This document shows positions 37,221-45,909 of a DNA stretch of 64,000 nucleotides, one piece after another (positions within the stretch are counted from its first letter, which is position 1; each line of letters opens with the position of its first letter). Both the position numbers and the translations under genes were made by a program. The notes below the pieces were generated by a model. It saw nothing but the letters and a program-made list of their open reading frames with translations. It did no database searches and was not told the origin of the DNA. The stretch is from Polaromonas sp. Lineage in GTDB: Bacteria; Pseudomonadota; Gammaproteobacteria; Burkholderiales; Burkholderiaceae_C. The stretch lies in assembly GCF_029945925.1 (NCBI RefSeq), contig NZ_JAQSDN010000033.1, positions 124,001 through 188,000 of the forward strand, given 5' to 3'.

Positions 37221-38741
37221 ATGGAACTAGTCATCTCTGCCGGGCTGATTGCCGCGGTCGTCCTCTGGGGTTTGTTGTCCCCCGCCACGCTGGACAGCGT
37301 GTTCAGCGAGCTGCTGGGCAGCATTACACGCAACTTCGGCTGGTTTTACCTCTGGGTGGTGCTGGGCTTGGTGGTGCTGGCATTTTTTCTGGCTGTCAGC
37401 CGCTACGGCGATCTTAAGCTTGGGGACGAGGACGATGAGCCCGAGTTTTCAGTGGGCGCCTGGTTTTCCATGTTGTTCGCTGCAGGCATGGGCATAGGCC
37501 TGGTGTTCTGGGCCGTTGCCGAACCGGTGTCCCACTACGTGACCGCGCCCCCGGGTGTCGCCCCCGGAACGCCGGAGGCGGCCAACACCGCCATGCGTTA
37601 CGCCTTTTTCCACTGGGGGCTTCATCCCTGGGCGATCTACGGCATCGTCGGCCTCTCGATCGCCTTTTTCCAGTTCCGCCGTAAGTCCTCAGCGCTGGTC
37701 AGCTCCGTGACCGAGGCGCTGCCCTGGACCTTCATCCAGCGGCTGTCGCCCGCCTTCAATGTGCTGGCGGTCGTGGCAACGGCCTTTGGTGTTGCCGCTT
37801 CCCTGGGCATGGGCGCGACACAGATCAACAGCGGCCTCCACGCGGTATTCGGCCTGCCGGTGGGCCCGGCGTCGCAGGCGGCCATCATCGTGGTGACGAC
37901 GGTGCTGTTTCTGGCGTCCGCCTTGAGCGGCGTGGGCCGCGGCATCAAGTGGCTCTCCAGCGGCAACCTCATGCTGGCCGGTGCCTTGGCACTGGCCGTG
38001 CTGCTGGTAGGCCCGACCATCGCCATCATCGACACTTTCACCAACACCCTGGGGTCCTACCTGAGCGAATTCGTGCGCATGAGCCTGCGCATGACGCCTT
38101 TCCGGGAAAACGCATGGGTCGGCGACTGGACCATTTTTTACTGGGCCTGGTGGCTGTCCTGGTCGCCTTTTGTCGGCCTGTTCATTGCGCGCGTCTCGCG
38201 CGGCCGGACCATACGCCAGTTCATTGCGGGAACAGTGTTGGCGCCCACGCTGGTGGGTTTTGCCTGGTTTTCGATTTTTGGTGGAACAGCGCTTTACATG
38301 GAGATTTTCCAGGGCGTCCCGCTGGCAGAGGCCGTCAAGGCCGATGTCTCCACCGCGCTGTTTGCCCTGTTCAGTGCCTTGCCGGGAGGCGCCATCATGT
38401 CGGGGGTGGCCACGGTACTGGTGCTGGTTTTTTTCGTGACCTCCGGCGATTCGGCCACGCTGGTGCTGGCCATGATGAGCACCCGCGGCAACCCCGCGCC
38501 GCCGGCACGCGTCAAGGTCATCTGGGGGGTGTTGATCTCGGGCATTGCGCTGAGCCTGCTATTGGCAGGTGGCCTGAAAGCGGTGCAGACCGCCACCATT
38601 GTTTTTGCGTTGCCGTTCTCGCTGGTGGTGGTGCTGATGGCGGTCTCGGTGACGCGCGCCATTCGCCAGGACTGGCTAGCCGAGCAGCAACGGGAAAAAG
38701 CCCTGCGCCGCAAAATGCAGGCGCTGGTCAAGGACCGGTAG
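37221..38741 (+). CDS. BCCT-family betaine/carnitine/choline-type transporter
   Basis: A 506-residue inner-membrane transporter with about twelve helices. The family signature GMGIGLVFWAVAEPVSHY is near residue 90 (a conserved glycine-rich stretch followed by the substrate-site Trp). The second signature region, WTIFYWAWWLSWSPFVGLFIARVSRGRTIRQF, is near 300-330. The C-terminal tail is short and basic. It follows radA by 36 bases but need not be co-transcribed. It probably imports glycine betaine or a related quaternary amine for osmoprotection; the exact ligand is not evident. Confidence 0.92.
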   Translation: MELVISAGLIAAVVLWGLLSPATLDSVFSELLGSITRNFGWFYLWVVLGLVVLAFFLAVSRYGDLKLGDEDDEPEFSVGAWFSMLFAAGMGIGLVFWAVAEPVSHYVTAPPGVAPGTPEAANTAMRYAFFHWGLHPWAIYGIVGLSIAFFQFRRKSSALVSSVTEALPWTFIQRLSPAFNVLAVVATAFGVAASLGMGATQINSGLHAVFGLPVGPASQAAIIVVTTVLFLASALSGVGRGIKWLSSGNLMLAGALALAVLLVGPTIAIIDTFTNTLGSYLSEFVRMSLRMTPFRENAWVGDWTIFYWAWWLSWSPFVGLFIARVSRGRTIRQFIAGTVLAPTLVGFAWFSIFGGTALYMEIFQGVPLAEAVKADVSTALFALFSALPGGAIMSGVATVLVLVFFVTSGDSATLVLAMMSTRGNPAPPARVKVIWGVLISGIALSLLLAGGLKAVQTATIVFALPFSLVVVLMAVSVTRAIRQDWLAEQQREKALRRKMQALVKDR

Positions 38742-38766
38742 TCCTTCCATCCGGACAGAGCGGAAT

Positions 38767-39543
38767 ATGAAACTCGCGGTCATCTCCGACATCCACGGCA
38801 ATCTGCTGGCGCTTGAGGCGGTGCTGGCGGATATTGCGCGCCAGGGTGTGGACCAGACCGTCAACCTCGGCGACATTCTGAGCGGGCCGCTGCAGCCGGC
38901 AGCAACCGCCGACCTGCTGATGGCGCGGGACTTCCCGACCATACGCGGCAACCACGATCGCCAGCTGCTGGCCTTGCTTGCGCCCGGTGCTTCGGCCATG
39001 GACCCGCTGAGCAGCGACGGGTTTGCGGCAGCACAAGTGAATGCAGCGCAGGCCGGGTGGCTGCGCGCGCTGCCTGCCGGGCGGGCGCTGGAGCCGGACA
39101 TTCGCCTGTGCCACGGCACACCCGGCACCGACCTGCAGTACTGGCTGGAAACCGTGGTGCCCGGCTTTGGCGACATGGGCAGCGCGGGAATCCGGCCGGC
39201 CACGCCTGAAGAGGTGCGTGAGCGTCTCGGTGACGAGCGGCATGGGCTGGTGCTGTGCGGCCACACCCATGTGCCCCGCGTTGTGCAGTGCGGCGGCTCG
39301 CTGGTGGTCAATCCGGGCAGTGTCGGTCTGCAGGCCTATGGCGACGCCCGTCCCCATTCGCATGTTGTTGAGACCGGCGCCCCGCATGCGCGTTATGCCC
39401 TGCTTGAACAGGCGCCAGGTGGCTGGCAAGTCCAACTGCGCGCCGTACCTTATGCCCACGAAGCCCAGGCCGAGGTCGCGCGGCGCCACGGCCGGCCGGA
39501 CTGGGCCCACGCGCTTTTGACCGGACGCATGCCGCGGGCATGA
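38767..39543 (+). CDS. Calcineurin-like metallophosphoesterase
   Basis: A 258-residue phosphoesterase of the YfcE/MJ0936 branch. All metal-binding motifs are present: ISDIHGN (residues 6-12), VNLGDILSGP near 32, IRGNHDR near 58, CHGTPG near 118, and GHTHVPR near 163 with NPGSVG shortly after. Such enzymes hydrolyse phosphodiesters or phosphate monoesters in the cytoplasm; the substrate is unknown. It starts 25 bases after the transporter stop. A family III repeat follows its stop within a few bases. Confidence 0.9.
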   Translation: MKLAVISDIHGNLLALEAVLADIARQGVDQTVNLGDILSGPLQPAATADLLMARDFPTIRGNHDRQLLALLAPGASAMDPLSSDGFAAAQVNAAQAGWLRALPAGRALEPDIRLCHGTPGTDLQYWLETVVPGFGDMGSAGIRPATPEEVRERLGDERHGLVLCGHTHVPRVVQCGGSLVVNPGSVGLQAYGDARPHSHVVETGAPHARYALLEQAPGGWQVQLRAVPYAHEAQAEVARRHGRPDWAHALLTGRMPRA

Positions 39544-39544
39544 A

Positions 39545-39606
39545 ATGCTCCTGAATTTATAGCTGCTTGCGCCCGTGGAATAAGGGCTAATGGCATATTT
39601 TGTTTC
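39545..39606 (+). repeat. Family III repeat after the phosphoesterase gene
   Basis: GAATTTATAGCTGCTTGCGC, then CCGTGGAATAAGGGCTAATG and GCATATTTTGTTTC. This is the cleanest plus-strand copy in the window and it begins right at the stop codon of the preceding gene. Confidence 0.85.
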
Positions 39607-39740
39607 AAGGTTTTCATCATCTGCACGATGGCGCCTGCCCTGGCCTGGTACCGCTGCCTCGCCTTTGAAAATTCCTGCAGGCCGGCACGCCTACGCAGTC
39701 CCCACAGACCGGGTCCGCGCACAGCTGCGAAAATAGAGCC

Positions 39741-40175
39741 ATGAACTTCCAGAAAATTTTTGTTCCGATTGCCGGCGTCGCCGTAGTGGTGCTGGCTTAC
39801 CGCGGTTTCGGCTGGGCCGGTGTGGCGGCTGCGGTCGGCGGCCTGATGATGTGGCTGCTGCTTCACTTCACCCGCATGATGCAGGTGCTCAAACGCGCGG
39901 CCAACCGGCCCATCGGTTATGCCGACAGCGCCGTCATGCTCAATGCCAAACTCAAGCCGGGCATGACGCTGCTGCACGTGGTGGCCATGACCCGAAGCCT
40001 GGGCACGCTGCAATCGGACAAGGACGCGCAGCCCGAGGTGTTCCGCTGGACCGATGGCAGCCAGTCGCATGTCACCTGCACCTTTGTCGGCGGCAAGCTG
40101 GCGCACCATGAACTTTTCAGGCCGCAGGTAGAGGATTCGCTGCCGGCCGCCGATGGCCCGCCGCCCGGCCCGTAA
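39741..40175 (+). CDS. Small membrane protein of unknown function
   Basis: A 144-residue protein with two hydrophobic segments at the amino end (IFVPIAGVAVVVLAYRGFGWAG and VAAAVGGLMMWLLLHFTRM). A soluble part follows (VLKRAANRPIGYADSAVMLNAKL... to FRWTDGSQSHVTCTFVGGKL). From memory, similar proteins in Comamonadaceae are often mislabelled glycerate kinase, but no kinase motif is seen. It precedes ilvE by 98 bases. No function can be stated. Confidence 0.75.
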   Translation: MNFQKIFVPIAGVAVVVLAYRGFGWAGVAAAVGGLMMWLLLHFTRMMQVLKRAANRPIGYADSAVMLNAKLKPGMTLLHVVAMTRSLGTLQSDKDAQPEVFRWTDGSQSHVTCTFVGGKLAHHELFRPQVEDSLPAADGPPPGP

Positions 40176-40273
40176 AATCAGCGTTTCGGGTTTTTCGGCA
40201 GTTTCTCCGGTCCGGCCGGCAGCAGGCCAGGCGCCGGGAACCCTTTCACGACATTCATCACAGGATCAGCACC

Positions 40274-41215
40274 ATGTCCCCAGTAGCACCCTCCATGGAA
40301 GACCGCGACGGCAAAATCTGGATGGATGGCCAGATGGTCGAATGGCGCGACGCCAAAATCCACGTCCTGAGCCATACCCTGCATTACGGCTGCGGCGCCT
40401 TCGAAGGCGTGCGCGCCTACAAGACGGCCGACGGCAGCACGGCCATCTTCCGGCTCGAGGAACACACCGAGCGCCTGTTCAACAGCGCCAAGATCCTGCG
40501 CATGAAAATTCCTTTCAGCCAGGAAGAGGTCATGGAAGCGCAAAAGGCCGTGGTGCGCGACAACAAGCTGGAAAGCTGCTACCTGCGGCCGCTGACCTGG
40601 ATAGGCTCGCAGAGGCTGGGCGTCAGCCCCAAAGGCAACACCATCCACCTGATGGTGGCCGCCTGGCCCTGGGGTGCCTACCTCGGCGAAGAAGGCATGC
40701 AACGCGGCATCCGCGTCAAAACCTCCAGCTACACGCGCCACCACGTCAACATCACGATGACGCAGGCCAAGGCGGTCAGCAACTACACCAACTCCATCCT
40801 CGCCAACATGGAAGCGCTGGACGACGGCTACGACGAAGCGCTGCTGCTGGACGCCTCGGGCTTTGTCAGCGAAGGCGCGGGTGAAAACATCTTCGTGGTC
40901 AAGGGCGGTGTGGTTTACACGCCTGACCTGTCGGCCGGTGCTCTCAACGGCATCACGCGCAACACCATCCTGCACATCTGCAAGGACCTGGGCCTCGAAC
41001 TGGTCCAGAAGCGCATCACGCGCGACGAGGTGTATATCTCCGACGAAGCCTTCTTCACCGGCACGGCCGCAGAAGTCACACCCATCCGCGAACTCGACCG
41101 CATCGAGATCGGCGCCGGCTCGCGCGGGCCCATCACCGAGAAAATCCAGAGCGCGTTTTTTGACATCGTCAATGGCCGCAACCCCAAGTACGCACACTGG
41201 CTCGCGAAAGTCTGA
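40274..41215 (+). CDS. ilvE: Branched-chain amino acid aminotransferase
   Basis: PLP fold-type IV transaminase making leucine, isoleucine and valine from their keto acids. The 313-residue protein has the PLP lysine K166 in MTQAKAVSNYTNSILA, LHYGCGAFEGVRAY near 37, LRPLTWIG near 105, SEGAGENIFVVKGG near 200 and the GITRNTI block near 225. The start ATG at 40274 leads into the family's MEDRDGKIWMDG region. It is followed after two bases by a zinc-finger gene, so the two are coupled. Confidence 0.95.
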   Translation: MSPVAPSMEDRDGKIWMDGQMVEWRDAKIHVLSHTLHYGCGAFEGVRAYKTADGSTAIFRLEEHTERLFNSAKILRMKIPFSQEEVMEAQKAVVRDNKLESCYLRPLTWIGSQRLGVSPKGNTIHLMVAAWPWGAYLGEEGMQRGIRVKTSSYTRHHVNITMTQAKAVSNYTNSILANMEALDDGYDEALLLDASGFVSEGAGENIFVVKGGVVYTPDLSAGALNGITRNTILHICKDLGLELVQKRITRDEVYISDEAFFTGTAAEVTPIRELDRIEIGAGSRGPITEKIQSAFFDIVNGRNPKYAHWLAKV

Positions 41216-41217
41216 TC

Positions 41218-41427
41218 ATGAGTACCTCTTTCACCGTCGAGCTGCTGGCCAAGGACCTGAACCCGCAAGGCGGCGTGTTCTGCCCCAGCCCCAAGGCCGA
41301 GATGGCCGTCTGGAACAGCCACCCCAAGGTCTACCTCGATGTGGCGCGCACCGGCCAGGCCAAGTGCCCCTACTGCGGCACGACTTACGCGCTGAAAGCG
41401 GGCGAGCACGTCGGCGCTGGCCACTAA
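41218..41427 (+). CDS. CHCC-type zinc-finger domain protein
   Basis: A 69-residue protein with the zf-CHCC pattern: GVFCPSPKAEMAVWNSHPKVYL, in which C22 and a histidine are ligands, then CPYCGTTY with two more cysteines. The family is related to the small Ndufs6 subunit of complex I and in Burkholderiales typically lies between ilvE and waaF. The start is two bases after the ilvE stop. The stop is followed at once by the GTG that starts the waaF frame. Function in bacteria is not established. Confidence 0.9.
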   Translation: MSTSFTVELLAKDLNPQGGVFCPSPKAEMAVWNSHPKVYLDVARTGQAKCPYCGTTYALKAGEHVGAGH

Positions 41428-41428
41428 G

Positions 41429-42529
41429 GTGCCTGCCTCCCTTCAAGCGGCCGCCGCGGAACCGGCTTCGCCGGGCCGCCAGCGGCGCCCCCCTGGGGGG
41501 GAGGCGGCCGGAGGCCGCTTCGGGGGGGCTTCCTTAATCATTGCCCCTCAGTGGATAGGCGACGCAGTCATGACCGAGCCGCTGCTGCGGCGCCTGCACG
41601 CGCGGGGTGAACAGCTCAGCGTCGGCGCGTTGCCCTGGGTGGCGCCGGTGTACCGCGCGATGCCGCAGGTGCACGAGGTCATCGAATTCCCGTTTGCGCA
41701 TGGCGGCCTGCAGTTGAAGGCGCGCCGCGCGCTGGCGAAGCGGATCGCCGGCCGGTTTGACACCGCCTACGTGCTCCCCAACTCGCTGAAAAGCGCCTTG
41801 CTTCCCCTGCTGGCCGGCATTCCCAAACGTGTCGGCTATCTGGGTGAAGCGCGCATCGGCCTGCTCACGCACCGCCTGAAAAATCCGGCCAAAGGCCAGC
41901 GTCCGCCCATGGTGGCGTTTTATTCGGCGCTCAGCGGCGACACAGATCTGGACACCGACCGGCCGCAGTTGCAGATGCCGGCGGCCGAGGTGGCGCAGGC
42001 GCTGGCCGAGCTCGGCCTGGAGCGCGGCGGCTATGACGTCTTTGCACCGGGCGCGGAATACGGCCCGGCCAAGCGCTGGCCCGCGGCGCATTTTTCCGAA
42101 CTGGCGCAAAGCCTGGCCCTGCCGGTGGTGTTGCTGGGCTCGGGCAAGGAAGCGGCGCTGTGCGAAGAGATTGCCGGCCCGGCCAACGCGGTGCGACCCG
42201 GTGCCTGCCTCAACCTGGCCGGCAAGACCACGCTGGTGCAGGCGCTGTGCGCCATCGCAGCGGCCCGCCAGGTGGTCAGCAACGACTCGGGCCTGATGCA
42301 CGTGGCGGCGGCCTTTGGCGTGCCGCAGGTCGCCATCTTCGGCTCGTCGAGCCCGCTGCACACGCCGCCGCTGAGCGCGAAAGCCACGGTGCTGTGGCTG
42401 AAGAACGATGCGGACTACCTGCCACCGCTCGATTGCGCGCCGTGCTTCGAGCGTGAATGCCCGCTGGGCCACACGCGCTGCCTGAACGACGTCGGCGCGG
42501 CGCGGGTGCTCGCGGCACTGTCGCCCTGA
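41429..42529 (+). CDS. waaF: ADP-heptose:LPS heptosyltransferase II (glycosyltransferase family 9) with repeat-derived N-terminus
   Basis: Adds the second heptose to the inner core of lipopolysaccharide at the cytoplasmic face. Homology begins at LIIAPQWIGDAVMTEPLLRRL (about residue 36) and runs to the end. Blocks present include the GAEYGPAKRWPAAHFSELAQ sugar-nucleotide region near 205, LCAIAAARQVVSNDSGLMHVAAA near 275 and CAPCFERECPLGHTRCLND near the C-terminus. The codons before residue 36 lie in a family I repeat, and the only in-frame conventional start before the conserved region is the GTG at 41429. Either the protein carries about 35 extra residues or an unusual ATC/ATT start at 41534-41539 is used. 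Confidence 0.9.
   Translation: MPASLQAAAAEPASPGRQRRPPGGEAAGGRFGGASLIIAPQWIGDAVMTEPLLRRLHARGEQLSVGALPWVAPVYRAMPQVHEVIEFPFAHGGLQLKARRALAKRIAGRFDTAYVLPNSLKSALLPLLAGIPKRVGYLGEARIGLLTHRLKNPAKGQRPPMVAFYSALSGDTDLDTDRPQLQMPAAEVAQALAELGLERGGYDVFAPGAEYGPAKRWPAAHFSELAQSLALPVVLLGSGKEAALCEEIAGPANAVRPGACLNLAGKTTLVQALCAIAAARQVVSNDSGLMHVAAAFGVPQVAIFGSSSPLHTPPLSAKATVLWLKNDADYLPPLDCAPCFERECPLGHTRCLNDVGAARVLAALSP
41430..41529 (-). repeat. Family I repeat at the zinc-finger/waaF junction
   Basis: On the minus strand it begins AAGCCCCCCCGAAGCGGCC, has the core CCCCCCCAGGGGGGCGC and ends near CTTGAAGGGAGGC. It is more diverged than the other copies. It covers the first 33 codons of the waaF frame. Confidence 0.7.
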
Positions 42530-42532
42530 AAC

Positions 42533-43150
42533 TCAGGCCGGAAAGGCCGCCAGGGCGCTGAAGCCCGGCTGGGGCTGCCCCGGTGTGCGCGCCACATTCA
42601 TCACCCAGCAGACCATCGCGAAATAGCCGACCAGCGTGGTCAGTTCCACCACGCCCTGTTCGCCGAAGAGCGCCAGGGCGGCGGCATACGAGCTGTCGCT
42701 GACGCCGTGGTGCTGCAGCAGTTCGGTCACGAAGTCCACCATGGCCGCTTCGTCGGGGGCGGTGCTGTGCGGGTATCGGCCTTCGGCAATGGCCTCCAGG
42801 CTGGCTTGCGGCACGCCGGCCTTGAGCGCCAGCGGTGCATGCATCAGCCATTCAAACTGGTTGGACACATGGCGCGCGACCAGGCACATCGCCAGCTCGC
42901 GGATGCGCACGTCCAGCATGCTGTCAAAACGCAGGTACTCGCCCACCTGGCCAACCCGCGCCATCAGCGCCGGACTGCGCAGCAGGGGAATGAAAGGACC
43001 GAACACTGCCTTGCGCGGGCCGGCGATCAGGGCATCGGCCGCTTCGCGCTGCGCTGCGGACATCGCTTCGGCCGGCAGCATGGGAAGCCGATCCGGGGCC
43101 GGGGTGGAGAAGCCCTGGCTGACAGGTGCGGCGGGATGGTTGGTATTCAC
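42533..43150 (-). CDS. Carboxymuconolactone decarboxylase (AhpD-like) family protein
   Basis: A 205-residue all-helical protein of the CMD/AhpD superfamily. Recognised from RLPMLPAEAMSAAQREAADALIAGPRKAVFGPFIPLLRSP at the amino end and IRELAMCLVARHVSNQFEWLMHAPLALKAGV near 95-125. In the latter the usual CxxC is absent (the histidine and glutamate pattern is kept), so an AhpD-type peroxidase role is unlikely. A GTG at 43150 with AGGAG seven bases upstream is the start. It is convergent with waaF (3-base gap). Substrate unknown. Confidence 0.85.
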   Translation of the reverse strand: MNTNHPAAPVSQGFSTPAPDRLPMLPAEAMSAAQREAADALIAGPRKAVFGPFIPLLRSPALMARVGQVGEYLRFDSMLDVRIRELAMCLVARHVSNQFEWLMHAPLALKAGVPQASLEAIAEGRYPHSTAPDEAAMVDFVTELLQHHGVSDSSYAAALALFGEQGVVELTTLVGYFAMVCWVMNVARTPGQPQPGFSALAAFPA

Positions 43151-43541
43151 GCGAAAACTCCTGCAATGACGTGGCTGGCGGGGAACCGGAAAAGCAGGGC
43201 ATGACGCAGGGCCGTGCTGCCTTTCCATCGGCTAGCGATGGTAACGCGGGGAAGCGACTGCCCCGCAGGTGTATTCGGGCAAAAAAAGACCACCTTGCGG
43301 TGGCCTTGCCAAGTCTTTTGAGGGACGTCGTTGAGACTGATGATCTGTTGATCGATTTGAAGTCTTCTGCCTTTGTTGTCAGCGATCGATGTTGTCACAG
43401 CAACTGCGCAACTTTAATGGGTAGATAGTTTTTATGGCATCCCCTATTTGGGGGAGAAATGTCGTTTTTTCGCGTAACGGTGTTACAAAATGCGATTTTC
43501 TTCACGCGGGTGTCAGCGCGGCGGCCTTGTCGGCGCCTGCG
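43151..43541. other. 391-base stretch without a recognisable gene
   Basis: It lies between the CMD-family gene and the histidine kinase gene, both on the minus strand. It contains one clear hairpin terminator (43281-43303), then an AT-richer part (43310-43500) that could hold the promoter of the CMD gene or a small RNA. No open frame here looks coding. Confidence 0.6.
43281..43303 (-). terminator. Terminator for the minus-strand two-component genes
   Basis: On the minus strand CCACC-GCAA-GGTGG is followed by a run of seven T residues (forward AAAAAAA at 43281-43287). It lies 239 bases beyond the histidine kinase stop, the only gene reading toward it. Confidence 0.6.
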
Positions 43542-44753
43542 CTAGGCGGCAGCCGGCATCGGCAGCTCGACCACAAAAGAAGCGCCTCCGCCCGGCCTGT
43601 CCTCGCAGCGCACGCTGCCGCCATGGCGCTCGGTGATGGATTTGACCAGCGCCAGGCCCAGCCCCACACCCCCTTCGCGCTCGCTGGCGCCCGGCAGGCG
43701 ATAGAAGGGCTCGAAAATGCGTTCACGCTGGTCCGGCGGCACACCCGGTCCGTGGTCGTTGACGCGGATCACGGCACGCCGCTGCGCACCCGCGCCGGTC
43801 TGTCCGAGCTCCAGGCTGACTTCGCCGTTGCTGTAACGCCTGGCGTTTTCCAGCAGGTTGCGGATCAGGCGGCGCAGCAGGCGCGCCGAGCCCTGCAGCG
43901 TGAGGCTTTCGGTCTGGGTCGCCGTGCCGAGTTCGGCCTGCACCCGGGCACATTCCTCGGCCGCCAGACCGGTCAGGTCCAGCAGCTCGAACGGTTCGGC
44001 GTCGGCCTGTCTGGTATCGAGCCGGCTGGCCAGCAGGATTTCGTCGATCAGCTGGTCCAGCTCGTTGATGCTGCGCGAGATTTCGGCGCGCTGCGTCGAA
44101 CCGGCGCCGCCACCCATCAGCTCCAGGCCCATGCGGATGCGCGCCAGCGGCGAGCGCAACTCGTGCGAGGCATTGGCCAGCAGCGATTTGTGCGAGGCCA
44201 GCAAGGCTTTCTGTGACTCCATCAGCGTTTCGATGCGCTCCGCGGCGTGGTTGAAGCGTTCCGCCAGAAAAGCCACTTCGTCGCTGCCCTGGACGGTCAT
44301 GCGGGCCGACAGGTCGCCGCTGCCCCAGCGCTCAACGCCGCGCTGCAGGCCTTCGAGCCGCTGCGTCAGCCGGCGGATGATGGGATAGGCGCCCAGCGCG
44401 ACAGCCAGCGCGACCAGGCCCAGCATCCAGCCAAAGCCAAAACCGTAGGGCGGGCGGTTCCAGGAGTTGCCCGGAGGGCGTTTGGGCCGGGGCAGCAGCA
44501 GGTTCAGGGTCTGCCCGTCCTTGGTCAAGACATCAAACTCGAGGCTGTCGCCGAGCTTGCGATCCGGCTTGGTCTGTGCCCGGCCGATGACTTCGCCGGC
44601 AGCGTTGTGCACCAGGACTTCGCGGATCGGCAATTGCGGCGGATCGGTGCTCAGTTGCCAGGCTGCGCCAACGAGGAAAGCGAGCACCACCACCGTGGCC
44701 ACCACGGCGAGCCAGATCCGTACATACAGATGCGAGGTAAAACGTGACCACAT
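43542..44753 (-). CDS. Two-component sensor histidine kinase
   Basis: A 403-residue membrane kinase. TM1 is at about 12-32 (IWLAVVATVVVLAFLVG), followed by a short periplasmic region of about 70 residues and TM2 at about 108-125. HAMP spans about 126-180. The HisKA domain has the phosphoacceptor H197 in LLANASHELRSPLARIRM. The ATP-binding domain has NLLENARRYS (N box), NDHGPGVPP (G1) and GVGLGLALVKSI (G2). It lies downstream of its likely response regulator with 153 bases between. The small periplasmic part suggests sensing of ions or envelope state; the signal is unknown. Confidence 0.92.
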   Translation of the reverse strand: MWSRFTSHLYVRIWLAVVATVVVLAFLVGAAWQLSTDPPQLPIREVLVHNAAGEVIGRAQTKPDRKLGDSLEFDVLTKDGQTLNLLLPRPKRPPGNSWNRPPYGFGFGWMLGLVALAVALGAYPIIRRLTQRLEGLQRGVERWGSGDLSARMTVQGSDEVAFLAERFNHAAERIETLMESQKALLASHKSLLANASHELRSPLARIRMGLELMGGGAGSTQRAEISRSINELDQLIDEILLASRLDTRQADAEPFELLDLTGLAAEECARVQAELGTATQTESLTLQGSARLLRRLIRNLLENARRYSNGEVSLELGQTGAGAQRRAVIRVNDHGPGVPPDQRERIFEPFYRLPGASEREGGVGLGLALVKSITERHGGSVRCEDRPGGGASFVVELPMPAAA

Positions 44754-44906
44754 GGGAGACCCCTACAACTCCGATTTTCGGGCGCATGACTGCGTTGCGC
44801 GGTGCCCGGAACCCTCATGCTCCCAAGTGCATTCCGGTGTCCTGCGCTCCGTGCGCCTTGCCCTGCATCCCGACAATCGAATTTCTGGAAGTCCCATAAG
44901 ACCGGA

Positions 44907-45731
44907 TCAATCCTGCTGCTTGGCAAACACGTAACCCACACCGCGCACCGTCAGGATGCGTTTGGGGTCTTTCGCATCGAGCTCGATGGCGCTGCGGATG
45001 CGGCCCATGTGGACATCGATCGAGCGGTCAAAAGCTTCGAGTTCGCGGCCGCGCACGGCTTCCATGATCTGGTCTCTGGAGAGCACGCGGCCGGCGCGTT
45101 CGGCCAGCGCCACCAGCAGGTCGAACTGGTAGGACGTCAGTTCGCAGACCTTGCCGGAAACCGACACGGTGCGCGCGTCGCGGTCGATCTCGAGCGAGCC
45201 GAAGCGCATGGCCTGCTGGCTGCCACCCGTGCTGGGGGCCTCGCCGCCGCGGCGCAGTACCGCGCGGATGCGGGCCAGCAATTCACGCGGCTCAAAGGGT
45301 TTGGGCAGGTAGTCGTCGGCGCCGATTTCCAGGCCGACAATGCGGTCCATGGGGTCGCCCTTGGCGGTCAGCATCAGCACGGCCGTGCGGCCGGCGTCGC
45401 CGCCCAGGCCCTTGATGCGCCGGCACACTTCGAGGCCGTCCATGTCGGGCAGCATCAGGTCGAGAATCACCAGATCAGGCTTGCAGCTTTGCAGCGCTTC
45501 CAGGCCCTTGCCGCCATCGACCGCATGGGTAAATCCATAACCCGACTGGCGCAGGTATTCCCCCACCATGGTCGCCAGGCGGGTGTCGTCTTCGATCATC
45601 AGGAGTTGCTGTGTCATGGGCGGGTTCGCTGCGCGGTTGCCTGTGGGCTGATCAGTGTAGCCACTGGCGCCGGCCGGCGGGCTGGCCGCCAGCACGTCGG
45701 TGGTGAAAGGGCTGGGGGTACGGTCACTCAT
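44907..45731 (-). CDS. OmpR-family response regulator
   Basis: A 274-residue regulator. The receiver begins at about residue 39 (TQQLLMIEDDTRLATMVGEYL) with acidic residues E47-D49, phosphoacceptor D91 in VILDLMLPDMDG and the lysine in DDYLPKPFEPREL. The winged-helix output domain runs from about 175 to the end (TSYQFDLLVALAERAGRVLSRDQIMEAV and the closing TVRGVGYVF). AAGGAG five bases before the ATG at 45731 makes this the start. The result is an unusual 38-residue Pro/Ala/Ser-rich extension before the receiver; an ATG at 45617 would remove it but has no binding site. Pairs with the kinase downstream. Confidence 0.92.
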   Translation of the reverse strand: MSDRTPSPFTTDVLAASPPAGASGYTDQPTGNRAANPPMTQQLLMIEDDTRLATMVGEYLRQSGYGFTHAVDGGKGLEALQSCKPDLVILDLMLPDMDGLEVCRRIKGLGGDAGRTAVLMLTAKGDPMDRIVGLEIGADDYLPKPFEPRELLARIRAVLRRGGEAPSTGGSQQAMRFGSLEIDRDARTVSVSGKVCELTSYQFDLLVALAERAGRVLSRDQIMEAVRGRELEAFDRSIDVHMGRIRSAIELDAKDPKRILTVRGVGYVFAKQQD

Positions 45732-45852
45732 GGAGGCTCCTTCGTCAATGACTGCCTCATGGTGCGCGCCGCCCAACAAGTCGCGTTGAAGCCGCTGTAA
45801 AGTTAGGTAAACCGTCGCGGCCGCCAGGACCGACCCCTGCGGGTCTTCGGCA

Positions 45853-45909
45853 TGCTATGAAATCGGTAGCTGCCGGCGCCCGTGAGTCAAGGGTTGGGCG
45901 GCATTTTCA
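45853..45909 (+). repeat. Family III repeat overlapping the 3' end of the ampG-like gene
   Basis: TGCTATGAAATCGGTAGCTG, then CCGGCGCCCGTGAGTCAAGG and GTTGGGCGGCATTTTCA. The minus-strand gene at 45887 ends inside it (last residues KMPPNP and the TGA stop). Confidence 0.8.

Noticed and set aside
43126-43428. A 100-codon plus-strand frame in the gap before the histidine kinase
   Set aside because: It overlaps the start of the CMD-family gene and the terminator, and its composition is not protein-like.
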